Position numbers and translations under genes: made by a program. A stretch of 64,000 nucleotides of DNA, taken from the NCBI GenBank assembly GCA_002688185.1, contig NZCE01000008.1:25733-89732 (forward strand), in the 5' to 3' direction. Below the pieces are notes generated by a model. The model was not told where the DNA came from. It saw only the letters and a list, made by a program, of their open reading frames with translations, and made no database searches. Each line of letters starts with the position of its first letter. Positions within the stretch are counted from its first letter, which is position 1. Shown here in pieces: positions 37,406-46,684 of the stretch. This stretch comes from Spirochaetales bacterium (lineage in GTDB: Bacteria; Spirochaetota; Spirochaetia; ARS1246).

Positions 37406-38866
37406 ATGAAGCGTCTCTTTTATTCTCGTAATTTTCTTATTATAAATATTGCCTTAGTAGGAATACTCATTGGTTTCACCTTATCCACTGTAGTGTTTTC
37501 CTGCTCGTCTCCCCCGGGCAGAAAAAGGGTTGTATACGCGCAGGATAGTTCTTTGGCATCTTCCTCGGACTTTAGGGCGCTTCAATCGTCATTCCGGGCA
37601 GTGGCCACGGAAGTACTTCCGTCGGTAACAGAAGTTCATGTGTTTCAGGACGGAGAAAACAGCGGCGGAAGACGTCAGAGCCCCTTTCGATTTTTTTTTG
37701 ACAATCCGCCCGATGATCACCCGGAAATTCCATCTCTCGGGTCAGGCGTAATAATCGCAAAGGAGGAAAATGTCTATTACCTCATTACCAACGACCACGT
37801 TGCCGGAGATGTAGATAAAATCCTCATCGTGCTAAACGATGGGACCGAATATGAGGGTGCGCTGAAAGGCCGGGATCCTCGAAAAGATATTGCGGTTGTT
37901 TCTTTCACCTCAAACAATCCCTTCATTCCTCTTGCTAGGCTTGGTGATTCGGATAATCTGCTCGTCGGGGATTGGGTATTGGCGATGGGCAATCCATTTG
38001 GATTTACCGCGACAGTCACGGCAGGCATCGTGAGCGCGAAAGGGAGAACCGGTCCTCAAAACAACATAAGTGACTTTATTCAGACAGATGCCTCGATAAA
38101 TCAGGGCAACTCGGGCGGACCGCTTATTAATCTGGATGGAGAGGTGGTTGGAATCAACACGTGGATTACCACTCCTACGGGAATAAATGTTGGGCTCGCA
38201 TTCGCCATTCCGGTCAATAATGTAAAAAAGGTGATTGATGACATTATAGAATATGGCAATGCTCGGTACGGCTGGCTCGGGGTAGAAATCGGAGACGTAA
38301 CAACCGTGGAGCGCGCGAGCATCGGGTATCAACAAAAACAGGGCGCGATGATTCACCAAATTTTCAAGGACTCTCCGGCGGAAAAATCTGGGCTCCTTCC
38401 CGGCGATATTGTTATCTCAATAAATGGCGAGGAGATTTCTGATTATCGACACCTTTCACGCGTCGTCGGCGACCTGCCGGCAGGTAGTACTTCAGTTTTT
38501 CTTCTCTTTAGGAGCGGTTCAATGATTGAGCTCGAGGTATCTATTGGCAACAGAGGCTCCGATACAGAGATTGAAGAGTCCTACAGGTGGATGTGGCCCG
38601 GCATGACCGTTGTACCCATGATGGACGGTGTGAGTAATCGGGATACCGTAGATACCGACGGCGTAATCATACGGGACCTACGGCCGGGCACCGAAGCCCA
38701 TCTTTCCGGCATGAAGCCGGGGGACGTGATATTAGAAATCAACGGTCAAAAAGTGAAAAATCTATTGGAGTTTTACAAACTATTGAACGATACAGAAATC
38801 AGAGACTTTGATTTCCTCTTAAACAGGTCCGGCGATGAGATCACCATTGGAATTATCAAGCGCTGA
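37406..38866 (+). CDS. htrA: HtrA/DegP-type periplasmic serine protease
   Basis: About 486 residues from ATG 37406; GAGG at 37396-37399 favours this over an in-frame ATG at 37394. A hydrophobic N-terminus (FLIINIALVGILIGFTLSTVV) anchors or exports it. The trypsin-like domain has the triad H131 (TNDHVAG), D161 (RKDIAVV) and S236 (GNSGGPL). Two PDZ domains follow (about 285-380 and 395-486: GDIVISINGEEI and GDVILEINGQKV). It degrades or refolds damaged envelope proteins. It overlaps the next gene by 32 bases. Confidence 0.95.
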   Translation: MKRLFYSRNFLIINIALVGILIGFTLSTVVFSCSSPPGRKRVVYAQDSSLASSSDFRALQSSFRAVATEVLPSVTEVHVFQDGENSGGRRQSPFRFFFDNPPDDHPEIPSLGSGVIIAKEENVYYLITNDHVAGDVDKILIVLNDGTEYEGALKGRDPRKDIAVVSFTSNNPFIPLARLGDSDNLLVGDWVLAMGNPFGFTATVTAGIVSAKGRTGPQNNISDFIQTDASINQGNSGGPLINLDGEVVGINTWITTPTGINVGLAFAIPVNNVKKVIDDIIEYGNARYGWLGVEIGDVTTVERASIGYQQKQGAMIHQIFKDSPAEKSGLLPGDIVISINGEEISDYRHLSRVVGDLPAGSTSVFLLFRSGSMIELEVSIGNRGSDTEIEESYRWMWPGMTVVPMMDGVSNRDTVDTDGVIIRDLRPGTEAHLSGMKPGDVILEINGQKVKNLLEFYKLLNDTEIRDFDFLLNRSGDEITIGIIKR

Positions 38867-39494
38867 TGTGGCGAATCGATTGAGAAAAGATTTCCTCCCT
38901 TACGACACGGTCAGAAACAACGCCCTCAACCTTGCCCATGAAATTCATCAGGACGGATTCATTCCGGATGTCATCTATATTTTATTGAGAGGAGGCGCAT
39001 ACATCGGCAACGTCGTCAGCGAGTATTTTAAAATTATCAAGACAAACGGGCGCCCTGTTTTTTATGCAGCTGTAGTGGCGAGGTCATATACGGACATCCG
39101 TCAGCAAGATAGAATCATGGTTGACGGCTGGACCTACGCGCCTGAGTATTTGCGCAACGGAGATCGTGTGCTGCTCGTCGATGACATATACGATACGGGA
39201 CGGACGGTTAATCATCTTTCAGAGATCATCATGGAAAAAGGAATCCCACGGCAGGATCTCAAAGTGGCAGTGCATGATTACAAAGTCCTCACGTATAATG
39301 AATCCCGGCTGCCGATTCAACCCGACTATTTCTGCAGAAAACATGAAATCGCCTCGCCGGATAAGGACATTTGGATACACTATATGAGCCACGAGCTTGT
39401 CGGCTTGAGCGAGGATGAAATAAACTGCAATTATCCATCGGTGAAAAACGAGGTCAAATCCCTTATTCTTCGGTCCCGCGATGAAAAACCTTGA
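38835..39494 (+). CDS. Phosphoribosyltransferase-domain protein
   Basis: 219 residues. The PRPP loop VLLVDDIYDTGRT (112-124) is intact, and FIPDVIYILLRGGAYIGNVVSEYF is the preceding strand and PPi loop. The layout is like xanthine/hypoxanthine phosphoribosyltransferases, but the long C-terminal hood with CRKHEIASPDKDIWIHY is unusual and the base specificity cannot be read. The start is uncertain: ATG 38835 lies 32 bases inside htrA, and TTG 38847 and GTG 38868 are in frame. Confidence 0.8.
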   Translation: MRSPLELSSADVANRLRKDFLPYDTVRNNALNLAHEIHQDGFIPDVIYILLRGGAYIGNVVSEYFKIIKTNGRPVFYAAVVARSYTDIRQQDRIMVDGWTYAPEYLRNGDRVLLVDDIYDTGRTVNHLSEIIMEKGIPRQDLKVAVHDYKVLTYNESRLPIQPDYFCRKHEIASPDKDIWIHYMSHELVGLSEDEINCNYPSVKNEVKSLILRSRDEKP

Positions 39495-42400
39495 TAAGAT
39501 CGCCTTAGTATCAGTGCTCCTCGGAGCGATGTCGGTCGGGCTTTTCGCTCAGACCGTTATTTCTGTCTCAGTACCGGGCGGTCATTATTCAGATGACCAA
39601 CAACTCGAACTAGCCGTTGACGGAAAGGGGGAGCTCTTTTATTCGTTCGCGGAGAGCCGTGATCCCCGTTTCATCCCGTACCTCATTCCTTTTTCCCTTT
39701 CCGCCCTTCCTGGGGAGGAAAGAGACTATACCCTGCGGGTAGAAGCGAGGACCGGTGAAGATATTATCAAAAAAAAGGAATTCACCTACGTAATTGATAA
39801 GAAGCCGCCAAATCCCCCGGAAGTATCGGTTCCAAACGGCTCTTTTATTGAAACCGTATCCGTAACGTTTTTGGCCGAAAGTCGGACCTCGATTATTTAC
39901 TGCATCAACGGTTCCATTCAGGATGAAGGTGAAAAATGGTCGGGCGAAGAGCTTACGCTGAGGGCCGGCTCTGACTCAGCCTCCACGTACGTTTTGAAAG
40001 CCTACGCAGTCGATTCTGCGGGAAACATGAGCACGTTGCGGGTCTGGACATACGTTGTTGGCCAGTCAGAAATCGTAATTCACGATGAGCTCAAGGTGCT
40101 CAGCCCCCAAGAAGGCTTTTATTCAAACCGGCAATTCTTGGTCATACGTTCAGCCGGGTACAGTTGGATCCGGTATTCTTTGAGCGGAGAAGACCCGCAG
40201 ATATATGGTGTCGATTACCATGGGCCTGTATTAATTGATCTGGCCGGGCAAGTCGCCCTTCGGATTGCGGGGCGGCTTAAATCCACCGGAGATATACAAA
40301 CCGCCCGCATCGACTTTCGCGTAGAGGAAGCAAACGTAGCCTATCTGCCGTCTGATGGCGGGCTGATTGATAAGCCGTTGTTGGTAGAGCTTAATACACG
40401 CGACACACTCTTTTTTAGTCTTGATGATTCACCTGCGCGGAGAAGAGCGCTGCTCTATGAGGGGCCTTTTAAAATAGACCCGGTCGAAAATGGTGTAAAA
40501 TATCTTCCGCTGCGTCTGGTGAGTGAAGGTGCAATTCAGTCCGGAGCTCCGGAGCATCGGTATTTTTTTATAATTGATGACCGTTCCCCATCTGGCCCGG
40601 AGATCGTCCTTGACCAGGTGCCACCGGTAAGGCAGAACCCTACGATAGAAATACTCGGGCCTGACGATGCCGACATTTTCTACACCGTTGATGGCACATC
40701 TCCAGATCCATTCTCAGAAAAGTATAACGGGCCGGTTTTGTTGGAGCTGCCAACTGAAAGCGAGGCAGGGTCCATTTTTATTAAGGCTGCCGCGTATGGA
40801 AGAAATGGCCGGAAAAGCGACATTTCATCCGCCCTAATAACCTTCGATACCATTCCGCCGGAGCCGCCGGAAATCACCTACCTTGGGAGAAGCAATACCG
40901 CCGGGATTACCGTTGGGGTAAAAGGAGATTTTGGCACCGACGTCCTTTATGAGATGACCCTGGATGATAGCCTTCCTGGCGTACCCGACCACAGCTCCCT
41001 TAAAAGCACCGGCTTTCTGGAGCTTGATGTGCCATACGGAATGGAGAGAATATTCGCATTCCGATTTGCCGCGATTGATATTGCCGGAAACCTTTCGACA
41101 CCAACGGCGCCTTTCCGGGTTCTCGTCGACAAGGTTCCACCCGATCCTCCTGTCCTTGCATTTGTGGAAAACGCCGTTTCATTGGTGGGCGAAGGCTCGC
41201 TGTATTACACCCTAACAGATGATGGATCTGAGCCGTCGCTTCCTGAGGCGAGCGCCACACAGTATGTCGACCCAATCCCGGTTGAATTTGAGGATGGTGC
41301 GCTCAACGAGGTAAAAATCAAGGCGGTTTCAATTGATAACAGTGGCAACATTAGTAGGGTTTCTGACACGTTTGCTATCATTGAGGACCGGAGGAATCCT
41401 TATCTTCCTACGATTGGAGGCGTGACAAACAATGAAATATATTCGAGTCGTCAAGAATTGCGCCTAGAAAATGCAGATGTCGCTACGAGAGTATATTATG
41501 CGGTTACTACCGACGGATCGGAACCGGCGGACCCAGACTCTGGTGACCAATTCATCAGTGACATTTTACAATTCGAGGGAGTCGAGGGCCGGCAGATCCA
41601 GTACCGCATAAAACTCAGGCCAGCCCTTATCAATGGAAATATCCAGGGCGAAGTACAGGAATTGACATTTGTGATAGACCGGCTTATGCCGCCCGTGCCT
41701 GTTCCAAGCGGATTCATGAATGGGCAATCGTATAACCACGGCGTTTTTGTGCTGCCGCCGGCCGATGGAGACAACGAAATTTATTTTGCACTCATATCTT
41801 CACCGATACCGGATCCACCGCCGGTGGACGCCGTGGAGCTTCTTCCGTTTGGGGAAAACAGCAGGCGGTTTTCCTCACCGCTACGGCTTGACGTACCCGA
41901 AGGAGAAGAAGGAACCTTTTATTTCAGAGTTGGCGCGATGGACTCCGCCGGCAACAGATCGCTCAATTCTATCACTTACTCGATTACCGTAGACAGAAAG
42001 CCCCCTGACAGTCCCGTCGTAGCCGGAGTGCCGTTTGGCGGGGTATCAAGGGATGAAGTTTCTCTCAGCGTTGTCGCTGATTACCCCACACATTACGAGA
42101 TAAGTACTGACGGTACCCTTCCTGCGATTCCCACCCATGGATCTATCAGATATCTTAACGATATTGGCTTTACCGGGGAGCAGGGTAGGGAAGTCCTCTA
42201 CACGGTCCGCCTTATTTCATTTGATGAAGTAGGCAACGCCAGCCCGCAAACAATTGAGCGATTTTCTATCGATCTAAAAGCACCGGACGCCGTACTGGAT
42301 CCAACGGTGAGTGTTGCCGGCGATTCCTCGGTCTCCGTCTCCTGGACGCCAAATCCGGAGGAACGCATATACTATTATGTAGCAACCAACGCGACCGACG

Positions 42401-44619
42401 GCCAAGAGACCTTTGTGCTCTATGAGACACCTTTTACAATTCCGCATGAAATAAATGCCAACGCCGTCACGCTAAGCTACTACGCCCGGGATAAGGCCGG
42501 AAACACGGGAAGCACGAGCACGGTAGTGCTGCAACTTCCCGTCCGCGCGGGAAGCGAGCTATTTCACGGCATTGAAGAAGGCGGCATTTATAACTCGCGG
42601 CAAACCGTGAGGACTGAAGCCAACGGCGATCAGATACATTATGAAATAACCACAAACGGGCCTCCACCCACACGCGTCAGCACGTTTTCCCCGGTGATGC
42701 CCGGTATTTTGAGCTTTGATGCCGCGCCCGGGGAAACGGTGACATTTACCATGCGGGCCGCGATTTTTCAGACCGGCGAGTCCGAACCGATACAAGAGCA
42801 GACGGCCCAATTTACTATTGATAAAGCACCCCCCCCACCTCCCAATATTCCCGGATGGGAGGAAGAAATGTATTTTCAGGAAGACTTTGACGTGGAGATG
42901 GAGGCTGAAGAAGGATCGATTTTTGTATCGATAAACGGAAGGGATTATTCAAAATACACCAGTCCTATCACTCTACGATCCGTATCAGGCGGTGTGGACC
43001 AATACACGATATCCGCATATTCTCGGGACGTTGCCGGCAATAAGAGCTTGTATTCGAGAGAATGGCGGGCCTTCATTGACCGACGGGTGGTATACGTTTC
43101 TCCCAATGACAATGACCTCTATACCGGCTCACGCAACATGCCATATCGCACAATAAAAGCGGCCCTTCAGACTGCAAAGGAATCAGAAAGAAAAACCGTA
43201 TATCTCGCCCAAGGCGTCTACAGGGTGCGAAATCCTATAACCTTGGGCGATGAGGTTACAATTATCGGGGGTTTTGAGGGCCAGTCTTGGGAGAATACCG
43301 GCGACAGCACCACCACCATTCTGCTTGCTACAACCGATTTTCCGGAGGGAGAAGATCTCATATTGCAGCGAGACGGCAAGGCCGCTCTGCAGAACTTGTC
43401 CCTTGAATATGAAACCGAAGAGAATAACGCAACATATATCCGGCAAAACGGCGGCACGATAGAAATAAGCAATATCACCATTGCTCTCGACGTCGCGAAT
43501 AAGACGATAATTTCCGTCGACACCGGTGCCATGACAATCAAAGATTCCGAAATATCGGCGGGTCTATCCAGGGCGCCATCTTTAGTGACCGTGGACAGGG
43601 GCATCCTTCAAATCAGTGGATCTCGGGTGGAATGTGACGCGGCCCTTCGTGACATAGATTTGGTGTCACTTTTCGACGGATCGACGGCCATTCTTTCTGA
43701 CACGCAATTCAGCCCAGGTAGGGGGAGAATAACGTCGGCTTTAAGGGCCGTCGGGAGCACCATCGAGATAAAGGATGTGCTGCTTGGCACCGGCGAGGGC
43801 TCTATCAACTCAATCGGCCTATTTGTCATCAATAGCACGGTGAATGCCTCGGGAATGGTTATAAACGGCAACAACGATGCTTGGATAGCGTCGTGTGTCG
43901 AAGCCGAATCATCAGAGCTTTCCTTCACCAGCAGCCATCTCTACGCCCGCGCGGATCGGGGTGCAGTTGCAATTAGGGCTGAAGATACAAAAATGGAGAT
44001 CCATCGTAGCCGGATAAGAGGTCTTACGGGGTCGGAGTTTATCTATCTTTTGCAGATGTCCGATTCATCGGGGGTGATATCCGGGAGCATGCTTAGCGGC
44101 GACTTCACAAGGGATCTTATTGCATTGAAGCTTTCTGATACGTCTCTGTCAGTGATAAATAATACCGTGGTGATGGGTTCCGGCTCAAACGTGACTGTGG
44201 GTGTAACTGCGGTGGGAAGAAACTCTATTGATTTGATAAATAATATATTTTATAAGGACGAGCGCTCAAAGTTGGGAACGGCCATTTATATCGATGATAT
44301 CTCGTATTCACCGCGTATACTTAACAACTCTTTCAGTGGCTGGGAGTTGCTTCTCGAAAGCTCAAGTGCAGCTTCAGGAACTATTGAAGAACTTGACGCT
44401 CTTGACGAAGAAGAAGACGGAGGCACCATCGCCAACAATATTTCGGAGACGTACACAGAAACGTTTAGATCATCTACTGAGGGTATCTACCGCCTCGCCC
44501 CGGATTCACGGTGCGTAAATGCCGGCTTTAGCCCGGTCCTCCTCAATTTTCCCACATTTGCCGACTTTGACGGAGATATTTTGCTGGGGTCCGTCGATAT
44601 TGGAGCGGATGAGCGATAG
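39481..44619 (+). CDS. Giant surface protein: repeated beta-sandwich modules plus beta-helix
   Basis: 1712 residues; signal peptide 1-23 (VSVLLGAMSVGLFAQ). Residues 30-1195 hold about nine modules of chitobiase C-terminal/Ig-like type, each ending in an ID(K/R)xxPxxP linker (for example DKKPPNPPEV, DTIPPEPPEI, DKVPPDPPVL, DRKPPDSPVV, DKAPPPPPNI) and carrying a YxxxxDGxxP loop. From 1201 (VVYVSPNDNDLYTGSRNMPY) the chain changes to a right-handed parallel beta-helix of DUF1565/pectate-lyase type up to about 1640, with many NNT/N-rich turns. It should be exported or surface-exposed, perhaps an adhesin or glycan binder. It starts 14 bases inside the preceding gene and has no clear ribosome site. 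It meets the next gene tail to tail. Confidence 0.85.
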   Translation: MKNLDKIALVSVLLGAMSVGLFAQTVISVSVPGGHYSDDQQLELAVDGKGELFYSFAESRDPRFIPYLIPFSLSALPGEERDYTLRVEARTGEDIIKKKEFTYVIDKKPPNPPEVSVPNGSFIETVSVTFLAESRTSIIYCINGSIQDEGEKWSGEELTLRAGSDSASTYVLKAYAVDSAGNMSTLRVWTYVVGQSEIVIHDELKVLSPQEGFYSNRQFLVIRSAGYSWIRYSLSGEDPQIYGVDYHGPVLIDLAGQVALRIAGRLKSTGDIQTARIDFRVEEANVAYLPSDGGLIDKPLLVELNTRDTLFFSLDDSPARRRALLYEGPFKIDPVENGVKYLPLRLVSEGAIQSGAPEHRYFFIIDDRSPSGPEIVLDQVPPVRQNPTIEILGPDDADIFYTVDGTSPDPFSEKYNGPVLLELPTESEAGSIFIKAAAYGRNGRKSDISSALITFDTIPPEPPEITYLGRSNTAGITVGVKGDFGTDVLYEMTLDDSLPGVPDHSSLKSTGFLELDVPYGMERIFAFRFAAIDIAGNLSTPTAPFRVLVDKVPPDPPVLAFVENAVSLVGEGSLYYTLTDDGSEPSLPEASATQYVDPIPVEFEDGALNEVKIKAVSIDNSGNISRVSDTFAIIEDRRNPYLPTIGGVTNNEIYSSRQELRLENADVATRVYYAVTTDGSEPADPDSGDQFISDILQFEGVEGRQIQYRIKLRPALINGNIQGEVQELTFVIDRLMPPVPVPSGFMNGQSYNHGVFVLPPADGDNEIYFALISSPIPDPPPVDAVELLPFGENSRRFSSPLRLDVPEGEEGTFYFRVGAMDSAGNRSLNSITYSITVDRKPPDSPVVAGVPFGGVSRDEVSLSVVADYPTHYEISTDGTLPAIPTHGSIRYLNDIGFTGEQGREVLYTVRLISFDEVGNASPQTIERFSIDLKAPDAVLDPTVSVAGDSSVSVSWTPNPEERIYYYVATNATDGQETFVLYETPFTIPHEINANAVTLSYYARDKAGNTGSTSTVVLQLPVRAGSELFHGIEEGGIYNSRQTVRTEANGDQIHYEITTNGPPPTRVSTFSPVMPGILSFDAAPGETVTFTMRAAIFQTGESEPIQEQTAQFTIDKAPPPPPNIPGWEEEMYFQEDFDVEMEAEEGSIFVSINGRDYSKYTSPITLRSVSGGVDQYTISAYSRDVAGNKSLYSREWRAFIDRRVVYVSPNDNDLYTGSRNMPYRTIKAALQTAKESERKTVYLAQGVYRVRNPITLGDEVTIIGGFEGQSWENTGDSTTTILLATTDFPEGEDLILQRDGKAALQNLSLEYETEENNATYIRQNGGTIEISNITIALDVANKTIISVDTGAMTIKDSEISAGLSRAPSLVTVDRGILQISGSRVECDAALRDIDLVSLFDGSTAILSDTQFSPGRGRITSALRAVGSTIEIKDVLLGTGEGSINSIGLFVINSTVNASGMVINGNNDAWIASCVEAESSELSFTSSHLYARADRGAVAIRAEDTKMEIHRSRIRGLTGSEFIYLLQMSDSSGVISGSMLSGDFTRDLIALKLSDTSLSVINNTVVMGSGSNVTVGVTAVGRNSIDLINNIFYKDERSKLGTAIYIDDISYSPRILNNSFSGWELLLESSSAASGTIEELDALDEEEDGGTIANNISETYTETFRSSTEGIYRLAPDSRCVNAGFSPVLLNFPTFADFDGDILLGSVDIGADER
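42829..42836 (+). repeat. C8 homopolymer tract inside the giant surface protein gene
   Basis: Eight consecutive C at the codons of the Pro run in DKAPPPPPN, near residue 1117. Loss or gain of one C would end the protein before the beta-helix. It is a possible slippage site. Confidence 0.7.
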
Positions 44620-44623
44620 CCGA

Positions 44624-45727
44624 CTACTGTCTATCCCATTTCCTAATAACGGAGTTTGAATCTGAATCATCTATCGGATTAATCCAGAGGCCTTCCCCGC
44701 TGGTGCACGCAAAAATCGTTTGTCGGTCGCTATCATTATCCCAGATAAAGAATCGCACCACACCGCTCCGCAAAGGCACCTTCTGGTAATTCTCGTCGCT
44801 TGAAGAATAGGAATCATCACCCGGGCCAACCGCAGCAAACGTCGACGTATAGCCTTCCACAAAGAAAATCTCATAGTATCCCACATCTGACCCAACAAGG
44901 ATTACCGGCTCTCCAAGAATAGTAATCTCAGCCAAATCGTGGAGTGGAATGCCGTCCCCATCATCGTCAGCGACCGCTGTCTCGGACCACGCCGAGCCGT
45001 CATATGCATACACATTTCCCTCGCGGCTCGTGACAAAAAGGACGTTTAGCGTGGCGGAGGCATGCACGCCGCCGAATCCCGCTGTAGTAGTTGGGCCGCT
45101 AGTATAGGCCTCATAGCTACCGGTTTGGTTATTGAAAAGGTGTTTGCCGCTTGCGAGCCACGTAAATCCGCCATATTCGGCTACATCGGCAACGGGTACG
45201 TATTGGCCTGATAGGCTGATGGAATTGTACGTGGCACCGTCAGATGAAGAATAGGTAATATAATCGGTGCCGTCCCTCTCAGTCACGATAACGGTGGAGG
45301 CGGTAGCCACGATACCATCCACTAGTTTCCCGGTAAATGCGGACACTGCAGACCAAGTCCCTCCTCCGGGAGTCATGGTAAAGAGCGTTGACGTTGACCC
45401 ATCCATACTCGCGAAGATCCCGTACAGCGCTCCGCCAAAGCTGGTTAGCTGGACACAGAATACGTTTGTTGCGTCAGGCGGGTCCACAATACTCCAATCC
45501 GCGGTCGCTGCCTCCGTCGCACCTCTCTGGAAAAGAGATCCTGCCGACAGATAATAAACGTCACTCAATACAACCATGCCGGTAACGGAAAGCTCATTTG
45601 GGAGCGTGTCATTATCAACCAGGGCTTTTTCCTCGCTGATACTATACAGAATGCCGATTCCGCTGTTATTGCATCCTAATAACGCCGCAAATGTGAGAAC
45701 GATAATAAGCAAAGCCACACGTCGCAT
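44624..45727 (-). CDS. Lipoprotein with predicted beta-propeller, function unknown
   Basis: 367 residues from ATG 45727, chosen because AAGGGG lies about 5 bases upstream and a lipoprotein signal (LLIIVLTFAALLGC, Cys 19) then starts the protein; the frame continues 90 bases upstream into the end of the barrel gene without signal-like sequence. The mature part is a series of four-stranded blade-like repeats rich in Gly, Thr and Ser (FTMTPGGGTWSAV; NVYAYDGSAWSETA), consistent with a propeller. Co-transcribed with the outer-membrane protein before it, whose stop is 10 bases upstream. Faces the giant surface gene tail to tail. Confidence 0.78.
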   Translation of the reverse strand: MRRVALLIIVLTFAALLGCNNSGIGILYSISEEKALVDNDTLPNELSVTGMVVLSDVYYLSAGSLFQRGATEAATADWSIVDPPDATNVFCVQLTSFGGALYGIFASMDGSTSTLFTMTPGGGTWSAVSAFTGKLVDGIVATASTVIVTERDGTDYITYSSSDGATYNSISLSGQYVPVADVAEYGGFTWLASGKHLFNNQTGSYEAYTSGPTTTAGFGGVHASATLNVLFVTSREGNVYAYDGSAWSETAVADDDGDGIPLHDLAEITILGEPVILVGSDVGYYEIFFVEGYTSTFAAVGPGDDSYSSSDENYQKVPLRSGVVRFFIWDNDSDRQTIFACTSGEGLWINPIDDSDSNSVIRKWDRQ

Positions 45728-45737
45728 AAAAACCCCT

Positions 45738-46334
45738 TTAGAAATGATAGAGGGTTGAAAGTGTAATGCCAATGAAATTTCCAAAACTAGTATGAGAGCT
45801 TGGTGGGGCGTCTCCAAAGTACATTTCAGGAATCCACCAGTATTCAGTTTTTAGACCAAAAGACCATTCAGCACTATAGTTCCAATAGAAAGACAGCCCA
45901 GGCATGAGAGACGGACCTACATATACGTCATTATCAAGCTTTGTTATACATACACCAATGCCGCCGTGCAGCAAAAGTTCAAAAGGATAAAAACGGATTG
46001 CATACGTGATAATTCCGGATATCGGGAGCATCACCAATGTTCTCCCGAGTGTACTAAATGCGAACATACCTCCCACATCGATACCGAGGGTGAGCTCATT
46101 AGTGAGAAAGGTGCCCCACCTTAGTGATCCCGTGGCGCCCAAACTCAGCTGGTTGAAGCCGGGAGTGATTGTACCGTCCACGCGATGAATAAAAAGCGGT
46201 AGAATCACTCCGGCGCTTATAGAAAACGTCTGATCGCCAAGACCGTAGATATCGGGAGTTTCCAAATCTTGTCCAAAAACACACGGGGAAACCAGCAATA
46301 TTGTGCACATCATTAGCCTATTGAGTAACGTCAA
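45738..46334 (-). CDS. Small outer-membrane beta-barrel protein
   Basis: 198 residues from a TTG start (GAGG 8 bases upstream; ATG codons occur 7 and 8 codons later). A signal peptide ends near 22 (VSPCVFGQ). The mature part has about eight amphipathic strands (FSISAGVILPLFIH; NELTLGIDVGGMF; EWSFGLKTEYWW) and ends in Phe, the usual barrel-assembly signal. The size fits an eight-stranded OmpW/OmpA-like barrel. Paired with the downstream lipoprotein. Confidence 0.75.
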   Translation of the reverse strand: MTLLNRLMMCTILLVSPCVFGQDLETPDIYGLGDQTFSISAGVILPLFIHRVDGTITPGFNQLSLGATGSLRWGTFLTNELTLGIDVGGMFAFSTLGRTLVMLPISGIITYAIRFYPFELLLHGGIGVCITKLDNDVYVGPSLMPGLSFYWNYSAEWSFGLKTEYWWIPEMYFGDAPPSSHTSFGNFIGITLSTLYHF

Positions 46335-46391
46335 GCCTTTTACCTCGCTACGTTCAGTCAGGCCGTACCATAGCCTGATTTTATCTGTCCG

Positions 46392-46420
46392 ATACTATCA
46401 TTGCCAATCGGTAGTTTCAA
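46392..46420 (-). promoter_or_regulatory. Candidate promoter of the barrel/lipoprotein pair
   Basis: On the minus strand TTGAAA (46420-46415) and TAGTAT (46397-46392) are 17 bases apart, giving a leader of about 50 bases to the TTG at 46334. Confidence 0.4.
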
Positions 46421-46544
46421 GAACTTAGGACGCTGCAGGAGCGGAGGAATAAAGCTGTCACCCAGAGAGAACGCGGAGTTTTAAGTCAAAAATCTGTCCC
46501 TGAAGAATAAAGGTCTCTGCGAACTCGGCGTGAACTCCACCCGG

Positions 46545-46578
46545 GGCGCCCCTTGCCGGGCGCCCAGCAAGGGGCGCC
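46545..46578 (+). promoter_or_regulatory. Strong 12-bp hairpin in the purH leader
   Basis: GGCGCCCCTTGC (46545-46556) and GCAAGGGGCGCC (46567-46578) are perfect inverted copies. The 10-base loop contains a second palindrome, GGGCGCCC. No U-tract follows, so it is not a simple terminator. It lies 107 bases before the IMP cyclohydrolase ATG. Just upstream, 46463-46540 has two inverted copies of an AGAGAACGCGGAG-like unit, which suggests an intergenic repeat element. Confidence 0.6.
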
Positions 46579-46611
46579 AAGCTTGAATCCCCAAAGAGTT
46601 TTGTGTTAAGA

Positions 46612-46662
46612 AGGGCTCATGCCCTGCCTGCTGAACAAGGGCTGGACCGCCCGTCTCGGGCA
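46612..46662 (+). promoter_or_regulatory. Structured purH leader with possible ZTP-riboswitch-like 3' element
   Basis: AGGGC-TCAT-GCCCT (46612-46625) is a small hairpin. ACCGCC (46646-46651) and GGGCA (46658-46662) enclose GCCCG-TCT-CGGGC and resemble the conserved 3' element (CCGCC, hairpin, GGGCA) of pfl/ZTP riboswitches, which often precede purH. The 5' half of that riboswitch is not clearly recognisable; only loose matches (CCACCCGGGGCGC at 46537-46549) occur. The frame across this stretch has an ATG at 46619, but it is not the purH start. Confidence 0.3.
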
Positions 46663-46684
46663 ACAGAGAAAAGAAGGTTTCAAG

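Noticed and set aside
44620..44660. Bidirectional terminator between the convergent genes at 44.6 kb
   Set aside because: Only 4 bases separate the stops and I see no stem followed by a T run on either strand.
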